IMG/VR virus record: IMGVR_UViG_3300025789_000822
Span: 1 to 64,000 of that record
DNA: 64,000 nucleotides
Reading direction: 5' to 3' (one strand)
DNA from: a virus
In this document: positions 27,701 to 36,070 of the stretch, piece by piece
Layout of the letters: the number at the start of each line of letters is the position of its first letter
How positions within the stretch are numbered: the stretch's first letter is position 1
Position numbers and translations under genes: made by a program
Notes under the pieces: generated by a model
Seen by the model: only the letters and a program-made list of their open reading frames with translations
Databases searched by the model: none
Told to the model about the DNA's origin: nothing

Positions 27701-27777
27701 TGAATACGACCTTTACCAGTCTCTTTTGTAGCCTCTGATAACTGGCTGATCTTTTCTAACATGTCTTTGAAATTCAT
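24718..27777 (-). CDS. 1019-aa AT-hook protein, candidate internal head protein
   Basis: Highly charged, multi-segment protein. N-terminal leader MNFKDMLEKISQLSE|A fits an LxE|A prohead-protease site; more such sites occur inside (R-I-D-E|G, K-I-N-E|G). An AT-hook-like PRGRGRPKK (52-60) should bind the minor groove. A Gln-rich linker (about 160-185), a hydrophobic Gly/Ala-rich stretch (about 350-400), and two Cys clusters (CNECGMAYESCGC; CPTCHKDPCECG) follow in an acidic region. Ends INDWKKLAGLK. Probably a processed core or DNA-associated virion protein; no enzyme domain seen. Confidence 0.8.
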   Translation of the reverse strand: MNFKDMLEKISQLSEATKETGKGRIHTAEPGGYGRKDDEDEEGKKVKQDTAPRGRGRPKKNADAETGEEKKYDFSAFGVKHGKDVKLPAYDKSKTKKHTLKDWFEQLDKELINETPTPVPVMQQGSNKATTTGMITVNDQSPAGKALNDTINNLAQQKKLSVVTPQGQQQTQQPQQGQQTQQGTTQPMSEEELDEKDIGKHNNATTGFDALVRKLTPKYGVEAAKRIAGSQLKKIKEADIASTQGIDTEGANLGAVRNPNAFESKMKTMHKTRIDEGMMDKIKSILPRVMKFLPVQEIATKVKQITGGDFTPSRENALKVAQAFGFDKMGKQAPAQAAVNEGLAGNWQGKLLQLLHVVGLGAGAAQAIGGSALTGMAGFGGGGELLIMVGTILLMLTETFWGNNRGQIGAMGKPTNEGKKAKPDYIDLDKDGDKKESMKKAAADKKKKAVKESANHKVMAARLEGKAHGLKGHPHCGKNYEDMDECMAYHQGYKEGLDECYGMSSAGMMETEGMQPAATTPGMASQAMAGGMTEDHDSSEAAKSAVINRIIRQHPNLLAKHGPEKVMAAVENCCGHLSGLDEIGTSDVSAWVRNVMNELNGVEEGNAFTGALAKTPKGGKFTVGGKTFTDTSNHDSKIDEYAFEAWDKELNNLLNESKSKINEGLTVSVSKGQEGSPDSVSINASDSEADQVLAFIKQAGLGIFGDEEGHGEQLPATIPGETSVEIEPAMPKIDVVDDHEGMMALMKKMSGGDDHSHSHDAEDYADEESTDEEACNECGMAYESCGCDHGDKEVVDEVESEDQMAYEVAEDNPPDNGSANSMNATKGNNAANTSLAIADKKGPLEEENMEESEVCPTCHKDPCECGDEEEAVEESFAFESLYKKLAMIEGKESTAEKDDKAEKAAKKVAKDIEYDEGHKGKDDNKAERAGKKVKKEIEYDDKKDKKLDEWANDAGPGKSVSDTTFEQDIDFMTKVIAGGLNKQKSTGQTTIPVVASQLNRQISESKDSINDWKKLAGLK

Positions 27778-27797
27778 AATGTGTCGTCCTTAATTAA

Positions 27798-28418
27798 TTA
27801 AACCATTGCACCAGTCTTTGGTTTAGGTGGCATTTTAATTTTAGTCATGGGACTCATGTCACCTAATCGTTTATCGTCTAAGTATGGTTTGAATGGGTCA
27901 AATGCGTTTGGAGTTTTCTTTCCATCGTATTGATATTCAATATTTGAATCTTTTGCTTGATCCTTGATACTGTCTAAGTATGAACCAGCATATGCTTTAC
28001 TTGCAGCCTTTGCGCCTGCTTCTGTTTCTTCTTCATGAGTTAGCACAGGGCTATTTTTCATTTGATTAGCATATTGTTCTGCTTCGCCATTGATACTGTC
28101 ATCATATGCAGAACCAATAACTCGTACCATATTCAAGTTGTATCCTAACAACTGTGCCATTTGTTGAATCATTGGCTCTGTTGCAGGATAACGGAATTTG
28201 CACTTAAGAATAGTAATTGATTCATTGTGAAGATCAGGGAATCCATATGGATCCTTCTGAATGGGCGTGCTTGTTGGCGCTGAGATTTCTACAGGATCAA
28301 ACTTGTTTAGATTATGTTTGAACATTTCCAACCAGTTTTTATCCACTTCACCAGCGATCTTAATAGTGTAATCATATGTATGTACACTTTCAACGATATA
28401 TTGTTTGAGGCTCTTCAT
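27798..28418 (-). CDS. Virion-type protein with capsid-targeting-like leader
   Basis: 206 residues. MKSLKQYIVES is the closest match here to the T4 capsid-targeting sequence MKTYQEFIAE|A. The body (about 12-120) contains DKNWLEMFKHNLNKFDPVEIS and KFRYPATEPMIQQMAQLLGYNLNMVRVI, a conserved domain of aquatic T4-like phages; the tail is Lys/Pro-rich. It lies between small terminase and the AT-hook gene, with a GATAAATA octamer 20 bases upstream. Function unknown; packaging in the head is plausible. Confidence 0.8.
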   Translation of the reverse strand: MKSLKQYIVESVHTYDYTIKIAGEVDKNWLEMFKHNLNKFDPVEISAPTSTPIQKDPYGFPDLHNESITILKCKFRYPATEPMIQQMAQLLGYNLNMVRVIGSAYDDSINGEAEQYANQMKNSPVLTHEEETEAGAKAASKAYAGSYLDSIKDQAKDSNIEYQYDGKKTPNAFDPFKPYLDDKRLGDMSPMTKIKMPPKPKTGAMV

Positions 28419-28438
28419 AATTTAATTCCCGTATAATA

Positions 28439-28446
28439 TATTTATC
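28439..28446 (-). promoter_or_regulatory. Late octamer GATAAATA
   Basis: GATAAATA overlapping the last codon of the gp16-like gene, 20 bases before ATG 28418. Confidence 0.65.
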
Positions 28447-28927
28447 ATTTAGTCTCAGTTTTTGCGCTGAGAACTCTAAGCAGTTCGTTGCGATCCAAAG
28501 ACTTGCCTTCACCTAACGGGGTGTTTTCTATTTCTTCTGATTTAGCTGCCTGACGTTGATCCAATGCGGCTTTCTTTAGTTGCAAATCAATCATCTTTAA
28601 TTTTTTATTTAGTTTGGCAGTTTTTGCTGTGATTGCGTGTCCTAATAGATTACTAGCAACACCAAAGATTTCGCTACTAAATCTACTATCTACTTGCATA
28701 CCTAAATCCATTAAATCTTTATAACTGCTTGTTGCTAGGTTGGCTAGTTCATCCATTTCAGTATCAGCGGCTTCTAGTCCTCTGACTTGGGGTAATGCTG
28801 TTTCAATTTTTTCTAGATTACTAAGTGCTTCTGTAGTAATTTCTTGTGCAAATTCGGGGGTAGGCTTCGCCAAAGTGCTTATAACATCTTCAGGAAGCTC
28901 AAATAATTCTTCTAACTTTTTTGTAAT
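28445..28927 (-). CDS. 16: Terminase small subunit gp16-like, ATT start
   Basis: 160 residues if started at ATT 28927. YKDLMDLGMQVDSRFSSEIFGVASNLLGHAITAK followed by a coiled helix (KLNKKLKMIDLQLKKAALDQR) is the pattern of T4-like small terminases, which form rings and stimulate the large subunit in packaging. The first ATG/GTG/TTG in frame is TTG 28873, inside the conserved region; the frame upstream encodes TKKLEELFELPEDVISTL, the usual gp16 opening, and an AAGGAG site lies exactly 7 bases before ATT 28927. The site is inside the last codons of the GIY-YIG gene. Confidence 0.75.
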   Translation of the reverse strand: MTKKLEELFELPEDVISTLAKPTPEFAQEITTEALSNLEKIETALPQVRGLEAADTEMDELANLATSSYKDLMDLGMQVDSRFSSEIFGVASNLLGHAITAKTAKLNKKLKMIDLQLKKAALDQRQAAKSEEIENTPLGEGKSLDRNELLRVLSAKTETK

Positions 28928-28928
28928 T

Positions 28929-29513
28929 TTAATTCTCCTTAGTAAACCATGTACGTTTACCGTTGACTAATTTCCATGATTTACCACGATTAGCATCACC
29001 GCATTTTAATGGATCACTTTGAATACGAATTCTGCGCTGTTCTTCTGCTAGGATTAAAGCTGGCGTTTTGGTTTTCTTTTTTCCTGTCATTCCTAATTTC
29101 ATTTTTTCAATTCTTTCAGGAGTCCAACTAGCTTCTGAACTGCAAGAATTTTTTACAAAGTTTGATACCTCTTCTGGGGTCATTTTTGCTAATATTTCTT
29201 TTCTAGAATTACTTAATTTTTTTCTAGATTCAGTTGACCATGCACCACCGGGGCCAGCTTCCTCTGTTAAGTTAGCCCATTTATCACTTTCAACTACATT
29301 CCACAACTTACTATAATGCAATCCCCAATGAATCAATTCTTCTTCAGATTGGCATTCTTTAATAATTTCAGTAGTTACATCATTCCCGTGTACTTTTAGA
29401 TGATTGGTCCAATATGTGCCGGACCCAAGATATTTGTACGGATCTTTTGATAAAGTTTTACCTAGATATTGTAATCCGGTTTTATTGTGAGTCTTTTTAT
29501 AAAGATATATCAT
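28929..29513 (-). CDS. GIY-YIG-type homing endonuclease
   Basis: 194 residues. N-terminal IYLYKKTHNKTGLQYLGKT matches the GIY-(x)-YIG module (YLY...YLGKT), with a following YLGSGTYW and catalytic-type Glu in TTEIIKE. The C-terminal half is basic with SRKKLSNSRKE and RIEKMKLGMTGKK, NUMOD3-like DNA-binding segments as in T4 Seg enzymes. It separates gp4 from gp16 and its stop carries the gp16 ribosome-binding site, which marks it as a later insertion. Start codon 6 bases after an ACTAAATA octamer. Confidence 0.88.
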   Translation of the reverse strand: MIYLYKKTHNKTGLQYLGKTLSKDPYKYLGSGTYWTNHLKVHGNDVTTEIIKECQSEEELIHWGLHYSKLWNVVESDKWANLTEEAGPGGAWSTESRKKLSNSRKEILAKMTPEEVSNFVKNSCSSEASWTPERIEKMKLGMTGKKKTKTPALILAEEQRRIRIQSDPLKCGDANRGKSWKLVNGKRTWFTKEN

Positions 29514-29519
29514 AGAAAG

Positions 29520-29527
29520 TATTTAGT
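29520..29527 (-). promoter_or_regulatory. Late octamer ACTAAATA, 6 nt from ATG
   Basis: ACTAAATA overlapping the first base of the gp4 stop, followed by CTTTCT and the endonuclease ATG at 29513. Confidence 0.6.
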
Positions 29528-29964
29528 TACTTTCGTGTACCATTTCTAAAAAGATCGTCCTCTGTAATAACTCTAAATGTAAATCCTTGGCTTTGACAAT
29601 AGGCCATAGCCGCTTTCCACTTAGCATGATTAATAGCAACTATCATTCTGTCCTTGGCGTTTGCTACTTTGCTTTCAATAAGACTTTGTTTTTTAGGTTT
29701 TATTTCTACAACTTCTGCTATCTTTTTACCAAACTTGTTTTCATATACTACAAAGAAATCAGGAATATAATTAGTTTTTTTGCCTGTAAAGGGATGAATA
29801 TAAGGAATAATCATAGATTCACTAGCCCAATATAATACATTTTTATGTGTATCACAGAAAGTCATGAATGTTAGTTCCCAACCTGAACGATATCTAGGCT
29901 TATGTTTGCCTATGTATTTTTGTGGTTGAGTGGGAGTAAATTGACCTTGTGCAAATCTAGCCAT
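29527..29964 (-). CDS. 4: Head completion nuclease gp4-like
   Basis: 145 residues (T4 gp4 is 150). KPRYRSGWELTFMTFCDTHKNVLYWASESMIIPY and the nuclease core YIPDFFVVYENKFGKKIAEVVEIKPKKQ (D...ExK, PD-(D/E)XK/TnsA type) are diagnostic. In T4, gp4 seals the filled head before tail joining. It overlaps nothing upstream but follows the 122-residue gene by one base. Confidence 0.88.
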   Translation of the reverse strand: MARFAQGQFTPTQPQKYIGKHKPRYRSGWELTFMTFCDTHKNVLYWASESMIIPYIHPFTGKKTNYIPDFFVVYENKFGKKIAEVVEIKPKKQSLIESKVANAKDRMIVAINHAKWKAAMAYCQSQGFTFRVITEDDLFRNGTRK

Positions 29965-29965
29965 A

Positions 29966-30334
29966 TCATAACACTACATTTCTTTGAACTGCTTGATTGG
30001 GTACAGGGATATTACCGGTACCATACAACGAGGCTTTGCTTCTAAATGTGTTCAGATAATAGCATAATGCATTGCTGGCTTGTAATGTATTGTTTGAACC
30101 CTGAACTGCTTCAAGTAATTGTTGTACAGGGATGTTGGCTTGTTGAGCAATAGAAAAGAATAATGCAGTAAAGTTTGCCGCAATAGTATTATTATCGCTA
30201 ACGCCCTTAAAGTATGAAAATACCAAGTCATACTCTCCACCGTTAACGTGCAATGTGGTACTGTAAAAATTATCAAAAATTCTTACAGTTTGTGAGATAT
30301 GATCTCTTTCAGATGTGATATTTGTATTAGCCAT
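29966..30334 (-). CDS. Conserved T4-like virion-region protein
   Basis: 122 residues. ITSERDHISQTVRIFDNFYSTTL and VNGGEYDLVFSYFKGVSDNNTIAANFTALFFSIAQQ form a helical family found next to gp4 in aquatic T4-like phages; ends PVPNQAVQRNVVL. Function not known to me. Its ATG lies 5 bases after an AATAAATA octamer, so a leaderless late mRNA is predicted. Confidence 0.8.
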   Translation of the reverse strand: MANTNITSERDHISQTVRIFDNFYSTTLHVNGGEYDLVFSYFKGVSDNNTIAANFTALFFSIAQQANIPVQQLLEAVQGSNNTLQASNALCYYLNTFRSKASLYGTGNIPVPNQAVQRNVVL

Positions 30335-30339
30335 AATAC

Positions 30340-30347
30340 TATTTATT
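30340..30347 (-). promoter_or_regulatory. Late octamer AATAAATA, 5 nt from ATG
   Basis: AATAAATA, then GTATT, then ATG at 30334. No purine-rich ribosome site fits between them. Confidence 0.65.
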
Positions 30348-30370
30348 CAACAATAATATGATTATTATTC

Positions 30371-31660
30371 TTAATTAGTATTAGTATAGCCTGGAACTAA
30401 ATTTGCGCCATTGTATTGTTGACCTGCTACAGGTTCGTTTGTGATTGGTATTGGTCCAATGGCGCCACCAGTAACTGGGAAGTTTGCAGTATTCAACGGT
30501 CCAGGAGATTGTCCAACACCACTAAAAACAAATTGATTGTTTCGTGAGCCAGCGGTAGCATTTAACAGAGCATTTGGTAACCCTGCATTAATTGCTGATG
30601 CTGGAGCAGGGTTAGGTGATGCATATTGATTGCCATAAGCAACCCCTTGCGCATTAATTGTATTTTGATATAGATTAGGTGTGCCTTGTGTCAATGCACC
30701 ACCTGCTGCCGGAACTAAGCCACCTTGTCCCAATGCATAACCATTTCCACCTGCTGCCATAATAGGACTTGGGGTTCTATCATATGTTGCAGGATCTCCA
30801 AATCCAGTAACGATGTTGCTAGGATCTTTGCCATCTAAATGACCATAATCATACGTTACTGTTTCGTAATCAAATGTCATTTTGTTTTGCATGATACCAT
30901 TAGTTTCATTGTAGTTATAACTATCATGAGAAAAACTAGTAATCATGGGATTAATAAATGTGTAGGCAGTAAAATTATGTTGATTAAATCCAAATACAGT
31001 TATACTATCAAAGAAAGGTACTTTAACATTAGTGCCACTAGGATACGTACCGTCATACCCCCAACCATTGTCACCTGATATATCGAACTGATAAATATTT
31101 CTATTATTATAATTAATCGCTCCGGCGTTACCGCCTCTAGATCCGTTGAACTGTGCGTTTACATTTAAACTATCTTGATAGTAGTATTGATAATATGATT
31201 GCCACATACCATTAATAGTATCACCGTTGTCATCGTGAAAACTTACTTCAACAGGTTCATATCTAATTTTTGTTTGTACAATTCTTTTTCTGTTGTACTG
31301 ATTGAGTTGAGTTGTATTAATACTAAAAGTTGGAAGTTTTATATCTTTAACTAAAACGCCATAGTCACTAGTAGGTAACACATTAGTACCACTACGACCA
31401 CCATTAAAAAACTGCATAGCAGCCGCATTAATTTTAAAATATGTGTGAAATAGATACTTGAATTTAGGAGCATTCTGATAAGAATTAGTCCTAAAGATTT
31501 TGCTTGCGTGAGTATAATCACGTAGGTATTCGCCGAAATAAGAACCAGTCTGTGTTCTCGGGCCAGAGTATCCTGTACCATTAAGTACAGCACCTCCGGC
31601 CAAAGCCCCTACTGCCCCTATTGCGGCGTTTACTAAAAGGTTTTGATTAAACCCTGACAT
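30371..31660 (-). CDS. Tail-tube-like baseplate protein (gp48/gp54-like)
   Basis: 429 residues. A hydrophobic Gly/Ala N-terminus (about 8-30) precedes a tube-type domain: KFKYLFHTYFKIN, VKDIKLPTFSINTTQLNQYNRKR and RYEPVEVSFHDDNGDTINGMWQSYYQYYYQD (about 130-165), the pattern of gp19-related tube initiators gp48 and gp54. From about residue 290 the protein is Gly/Pro/Asn-rich and probably disordered. It lies directly after the tube gene. Which of gp48 or gp54 it matches I cannot tell. Confidence 0.72.
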   Translation of the reverse strand: MSGFNQNLLVNAAIGAVGALAGGAVLNGTGYSGPRTQTGSYFGEYLRDYTHASKIFRTNSYQNAPKFKYLFHTYFKINAAAMQFFNGGRSGTNVLPTSDYGVLVKDIKLPTFSINTTQLNQYNRKRIVQTKIRYEPVEVSFHDDNGDTINGMWQSYYQYYYQDSLNVNAQFNGSRGGNAGAINYNNRNIYQFDISGDNGWGYDGTYPSGTNVKVPFFDSITVFGFNQHNFTAYTFINPMITSFSHDSYNYNETNGIMQNKMTFDYETVTYDYGHLDGKDPSNIVTGFGDPATYDRTPSPIMAAGGNGYALGQGGLVPAAGGALTQGTPNLYQNTINAQGVAYGNQYASPNPAPASAINAGLPNALLNATAGSRNNQFVFSGVGQSPGPLNTANFPVTGGAIGPIPITNEPVAGQQYNGANLVPGYTNTN

Positions 31661-31672
31661 TGTTATTCAATG

Positions 31673-32305
31673 TTACTGACCAATACCAGTTACAGAATCA
31701 CCTGTTTGACGTTGTACACCTGGCGTACCAACACCAGAACCAAGTGGCGCTTGAATTGCGTTATCAAAACGTAATGTCAATGCAACTGTTACTGCATCGC
31801 TTGTGCCATAGTTCAATGTTTGATAGTTAACTTGTTGAATATAGCACCCATACAATTCCCATGTTTCTAACACAGCAGGAACAGCAGTGCCGTTACCACC
31901 ATCAAGAATTTGAATGTTAGTTTGGAATTTATAATCTTGACCAGTAGCTGCTGATGCTTGTTCAACAAAGTCAAATTGTTTCTGAATTTGTGAACCAACT
32001 GCAAGTGCAACGGTACCAGATGCATCATCACGAATGTTGATTGCAAGTGTCTGCCATTTTGGTTTACCTGCTAGATACATTGTTGAGTTATATACGTTTA
32101 ATGTAATATCGTCAAATTGTACTTGCGGTCTTGCGCAATCGATAACTTGTTTAGTCAAACTTAGACCCTGTGTTGCGCTTGCACCAAAATTTAGAAAGTC
32201 AACTCTGAATCTAAATTGTAGTTTAGGCATCAACAGACCTTGGTTGCCGCCTGATGTATCTCCTGCGACTGTCATGTTGAACAATGATTGTGAGGCTGTT
32301 GCCAT
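31673..32305 (-). CDS. 19: Tail tube protein gp19-like
   Basis: 210 residues (T4 gp19 is 163). KLQFRFRVDFLNFG, then VIDCARPQVQFDDITLNVYNSTMYLAGKPKWQTLAINIRDD, and ETWELYGCYIQQVNYQTLNYGTSDAVTVALTLRFDNA near the C-terminus match the hexameric tube fold. Strong AGGAG 6-7 bases before the ATG and a GATAAATA octamer 19 bases upstream. Follows the sheath gene, as in T4. Confidence 0.92.
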   Translation of the reverse strand: MATASQSLFNMTVAGDTSGGNQGLLMPKLQFRFRVDFLNFGASATQGLSLTKQVIDCARPQVQFDDITLNVYNSTMYLAGKPKWQTLAINIRDDASGTVALAVGSQIQKQFDFVEQASAATGQDYKFQTNIQILDGGNGTAVPAVLETWELYGCYIQQVNYQTLNYGTSDAVTVALTLRFDNAIQAPLGSGVGTPGVQRQTGDSVTGIGQ

Positions 32306-32324
32306 TTTTTATCTCCTATATATG

Positions 32325-32332
32325 TATTTATC
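32325..32332 (-). promoter_or_regulatory. Late octamer GATAAATA for tail tube
   Basis: GATAAATA followed by a short leader with AGGAG before the gp19 ATG; allows tube expression independent of the sheath. Confidence 0.75.
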
Positions 32333-32339
32333 AATTTAT

Positions 32340-32359
32340 GATACCCCTTTCGGGGTATC
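32340..32359. terminator. Hairpin between sheath and tube genes
   Basis: 8-bp stem gatacccc/ggggtatc with a 4-base loop, just after the sheath stop. There is no clear U-tract on the minus strand, so it may be a weak terminator or a 3'-end stabiliser. Confidence 0.55.
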
Positions 32360-32367
32360 ATTTTCTA

Positions 32368-35300
32368 TTACTTAGAACCACCTTGACCACCTAGTGTTCC
32401 TGTTGCCAAGATACGTACTGGGATATAGATGAATTCAACTGCCTTCACGGGTTCGATTGCAACGTCTACCCAAAGTTCGTTAGCATCGATTGTTGCAGGA
32501 GTATTGTTACTGTTATCACAAACTACCAAGTAGTCATAGATACCGCGTTTCGCTACTAAGTCAACAAGCAATGTTTGTACAACACCAGAAATCTGTGTTC
32601 TTGTTAGTGCATCATTAGGTTCAAAGATGAACGGTCTTGCTGCAACTGCCAAGTTGTAACGTAGATAGCAGATAAGTCTTGCAACGTTAATTCTATCTAA
32701 TGCAGATTGTGATGCATAGCTTGAAATGTTACCGAAACTTAACAATCCATTACCAGTAAAGAATACTAGTGGGTTGATGTTGTTAGTATACAATACATCT
32801 CTGATTCCTTGACTTGTTTTAACTGTTACAAAGTCACCTGTTGTAGCATCGATATAACCAATATTAGTTGCATTATCGATAATACCACGGCGAGTACCAG
32901 CTGCTGCCAACCAAGGATAAGCGATTTGATCGTTTCTTAGGAACGTTCTCAACATCATATATGATGGGGGAACTGCTACCAAATTACCTTGCAAGTCGTC
33001 AGTAATACCGCTTGGATAGAATAGACCCAAGTATGTGTTACGTGTTACACAACCATCAACACCAGTTGATGCTGCACCTGCTGCATTTTTAGCCCATGCT
33101 GCAATTGCTGTGCCATTAGCAGGTAATGTCATTGGAGTATCACCAACGATGAATGCTGTGTCACCGCGATCATCATTCAATGTTACCATATCTGGTTGCA
33201 ATTCGCAATAGTTTGGTGCTGCCATTAAGTTGAAGAAGTTATCTTCATCTCTGATCGCTTGGTTAGTTGAAATTGTTGCTCTCATAGCAGTAACAACCAT
33301 GTTACGTTGTGCTGCTGCACCAAAGTAAGGTACGCCTGTTGTTGCGTTTGCACCTGATACAGATACCCATGCATCTTGATATTCAGGGATTGTTGAGTCA
33401 GGGAATCTAACGCTATTGAAGTAATCTGGACGATACTGTTTAACGTTATAACCTGAACGTCTTGTGTTGAACAACAATGTTCCAACTGGATACAAACTTG
33501 AATCTGGGCAATCCAAATCAATGTAATCGCTCATCAACAAATCTGCGATTGCTGGGATAGGATCATCAATTGGGCTTGTGTCACCGTTAGTTGCCCAACG
33601 TGCATCAGCAAACAAGATACCTTGTGAGTTTACACGGTCAGCATTGTCAATTACAACCCATTGATCAACATTGTTAACTGATTGCCAACGACTGATGATT
33701 GGATAGTTAACTAAATCTAATGTGTTAACCCAAAGATCACCGTAAGCAAGAGCAGTTACGCCGTCGCTTTGTGTTGTTGGAGCAGTTGCTGAACAGATAG
33801 GACCGTTAGGGTCAGTTGTGTTTGAACCACTTGTTGGGAAACCATTTGAATCATAGTTAGTATTACCATAACCAGTCCAATATGAATTCACACTATTTGG
33901 ATTATCTGTGTTAGGAACATTAGTTCTAACCATGATATCTACTTGGTCAACTACTGAGTAGAACCAGTTAGTATTAGCTGCAGGAGCTGCTACTGGAGCA
34001 CCACCGCTTGGTACTAATGTGAAATCTACCCAATTTGAAAGTTGAACATTATAAGTTTCAGCACCCATACCAGATACATAAGTTAAACCTGTTACTGCGC
34101 CGCTACCATTTACTGAAACAACTCTAACAACTAAGTCGTTTGCAGGATGACTACCGCCCATTGACACGCCACTGAACGTTACTGTATCACCTACAGCGTA
34201 GCCAGAGCCGGCTGCTGCAAATGTTGTTGGAGAAACATTATAGATAGTATTAATATTTGTAACGTTAATTTGCAAACTAGTACCAACACCTGAAGTTGAT
34301 GCTTGAGTTGGGGTGAATGAAATACCTGCATTTGCATTAGACAAGTTGTTTGAAACAAACGGACCTGTTTTAACAAATGCAGTTGTTCCTGATACAAAAC
34401 CTGCGGCTGCTAATACACCACTGCTTAGACCAGTTGATAACACGCAGTCATTCATTACGATAACACCACCTGATGTTTGCTCAATGACAATAGCACCTGA
34501 TGTTGCAACACTTGCGGTTGTGAATGGAATAGCTGCTGCTTGCCATGCTGTTACAAATTGTGTAGCATTGCATGTGCTTGGAATGTTAACAGTATATACT
34601 GAACTTAATGATCCTGTACCTGGAATGCTTGATTGTACATAAATGTGTGTAGCACCACTTGTCCAGTCAAAGTCAGTTACAGTACCTGTAGCAATTGTTG
34701 CACCTGTTGCAACACGTTCCCAATAATAGATTGGACCTTGTGCTGCTGGAATTGTTGCTGTAGGAACAAAGTTAGAATTGTATTGTGCATACACAGTACC
34801 AGCTGGAATCAATGCTCCGCCGGTTGCATCTAAACTTTCAATTACGTCCCAGTCGCTTGTTGCCAAATTAGCAGTTTTTGCCTTCCAACTAGCAGTTGTA
34901 GCAGACCATTCACTAATAACAGGGTTAAAACCGTTACCTGAAGAACCTACTTTTAACCATACAGAACCGCCCGGAGCTGGGAATTGCTGACTTGCTTGCC
35001 ACAATGGTTGTTGAGCAGAAGTACCATAGAAGAATTGTGGTTGGTAGTAGTTACCAGATTCAATTCCCAATTGTGACAATGCTGTACCAGAAATTGTCAA
35101 ATATTTAGGATTTACACTTGTACTTCCACCTGTTTGTGATGAATAAATGTTTAATTTGCCACTTACAACGCTTGCTGTTACATAACCAAGACCTAATGCA
35201 TTGATTTGACTCGCTAATACTGAAACTACATTATTTGGTGAAGATTCTACAGTAACTGTAACTGAACCACCACCGCTGATATTAAGTGATAGTGTGTTTC

Positions 35301-36018
35301 CTGCACTCAACGTTGGGTTACTATTTGTACCTCTAATAGTTGGCCATGAATTTAACCATGCTTGTGAACCAACCGATACCCAAGTGTTAGTTGAATTCTT
35401 AAAAAAGAATGTTTGTGCACTTGCTTGATCAGGGTCATTGTAGTTAGGAATAGAATTGACAGCATATTGGCCGATTGAACCAATGCTGCTTAATGGAACT
35501 CCACCTGACAATTGTGATGTGTTGTTGATTACAATAGGAGCTTGTGATTGGAAAGCACCTGTTGATGCATCAAATTCATTGATACCCCATGTTGTTGTAG
35601 TTGTGTTCAACCAATATGTACCATCAGCTGGGTTGCCACTTGGACGACCTGTTTGACCAACTAAACTTGCCAAGTCAATATCTGCTCTCAAGCAATAGCA
35701 AGTGTTAGTTACACCTAATGCTGAATAGGCAGTCAATAGACCGTATTCGTTTAATTCATATCCTTGAATTGGAACACCGTTTGATGTTGTATAGAAGAAT
35801 GGAGTGCCGTATGTTTGTACAAGGTCACGTTGACTTGTAATCAAATATAGTTGACCTGCATTTGCAGCAGTAGTACCTGGTGCAACACCAGTACCTGTTG
35901 GATCTGCTTTATTTGCCGCTGTCGCCAAAATGACTAACGGTGTTGAGTTTGTTGCGGCTGGTAGATATTGACTTTGATCAATGATATCTACTTGTACGCC
36001 TGGAGATACTAGTGCCAT
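32368..36018 (-). CDS. 18: Contractile tail sheath gp18-like, very long
   Basis: 1216 residues against 659 in T4. N-terminus LVSPGVQVDIIDQSQYLP and the C-terminal about 380 residues carry the conserved sheath core: RNMVVTAMRATISTNQAIRDEDNFFNLMAAPNY, then WLAAAGTRRGIIDNATNIGYI, and DRINVARLICYLRYNLAVAARPFIFEPND, with the closing AIEPVKAVEFIYIPVRIL that intertwines neighbouring subunits. The extra length is a central Thr/Ser/Gly-rich region (about 120-720), probably surface-exposed domains. ACTAAATA octamer about 52 bases upstream. Confidence 0.93.
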   Translation of the reverse strand: MALVSPGVQVDIIDQSQYLPAATNSTPLVILATAANKADPTGTGVAPGTTAANAGQLYLITSQRDLVQTYGTPFFYTTSNGVPIQGYELNEYGLLTAYSALGVTNTCYCLRADIDLASLVGQTGRPSGNPADGTYWLNTTTTTWGINEFDASTGAFQSQAPIVINNTSQLSGGVPLSSIGSIGQYAVNSIPNYNDPDQASAQTFFFKNSTNTWVSVGSQAWLNSWPTIRGTNSNPTLSAGNTLSLNISGGGSVTVTVESSPNNVVSVLASQINALGLGYVTASVVSGKLNIYSSQTGGSTSVNPKYLTISGTALSQLGIESGNYYQPQFFYGTSAQQPLWQASQQFPAPGGSVWLKVGSSGNGFNPVISEWSATTASWKAKTANLATSDWDVIESLDATGGALIPAGTVYAQYNSNFVPTATIPAAQGPIYYWERVATGATIATGTVTDFDWTSGATHIYVQSSIPGTGSLSSVYTVNIPSTCNATQFVTAWQAAAIPFTTASVATSGAIVIEQTSGGVIVMNDCVLSTGLSSGVLAAAGFVSGTTAFVKTGPFVSNNLSNANAGISFTPTQASTSGVGTSLQINVTNINTIYNVSPTTFAAAGSGYAVGDTVTFSGVSMGGSHPANDLVVRVVSVNGSGAVTGLTYVSGMGAETYNVQLSNWVDFTLVPSGGAPVAAPAANTNWFYSVVDQVDIMVRTNVPNTDNPNSVNSYWTGYGNTNYDSNGFPTSGSNTTDPNGPICSATAPTTQSDGVTALAYGDLWVNTLDLVNYPIISRWQSVNNVDQWVVIDNADRVNSQGILFADARWATNGDTSPIDDPIPAIADLLMSDYIDLDCPDSSLYPVGTLLFNTRRSGYNVKQYRPDYFNSVRFPDSTIPEYQDAWVSVSGANATTGVPYFGAAAQRNMVVTAMRATISTNQAIRDEDNFFNLMAAPNYCELQPDMVTLNDDRGDTAFIVGDTPMTLPANGTAIAAWAKNAAGAASTGVDGCVTRNTYLGLFYPSGITDDLQGNLVAVPPSYMMLRTFLRNDQIAYPWLAAAGTRRGIIDNATNIGYIDATTGDFVTVKTSQGIRDVLYTNNINPLVFFTGNGLLSFGNISSYASQSALDRINVARLICYLRYNLAVAARPFIFEPNDALTRTQISGVVQTLLVDLVAKRGIYDYLVVCDNSNNTPATIDANELWVDVAIEPVKAVEFIYIPVRILATGTLGGQGGSK

Positions 36019-36070
36019 AATAAAATTTCCTTTTGTAAAATTATGAGGTTTACCACCTAAGTTGTAATAT

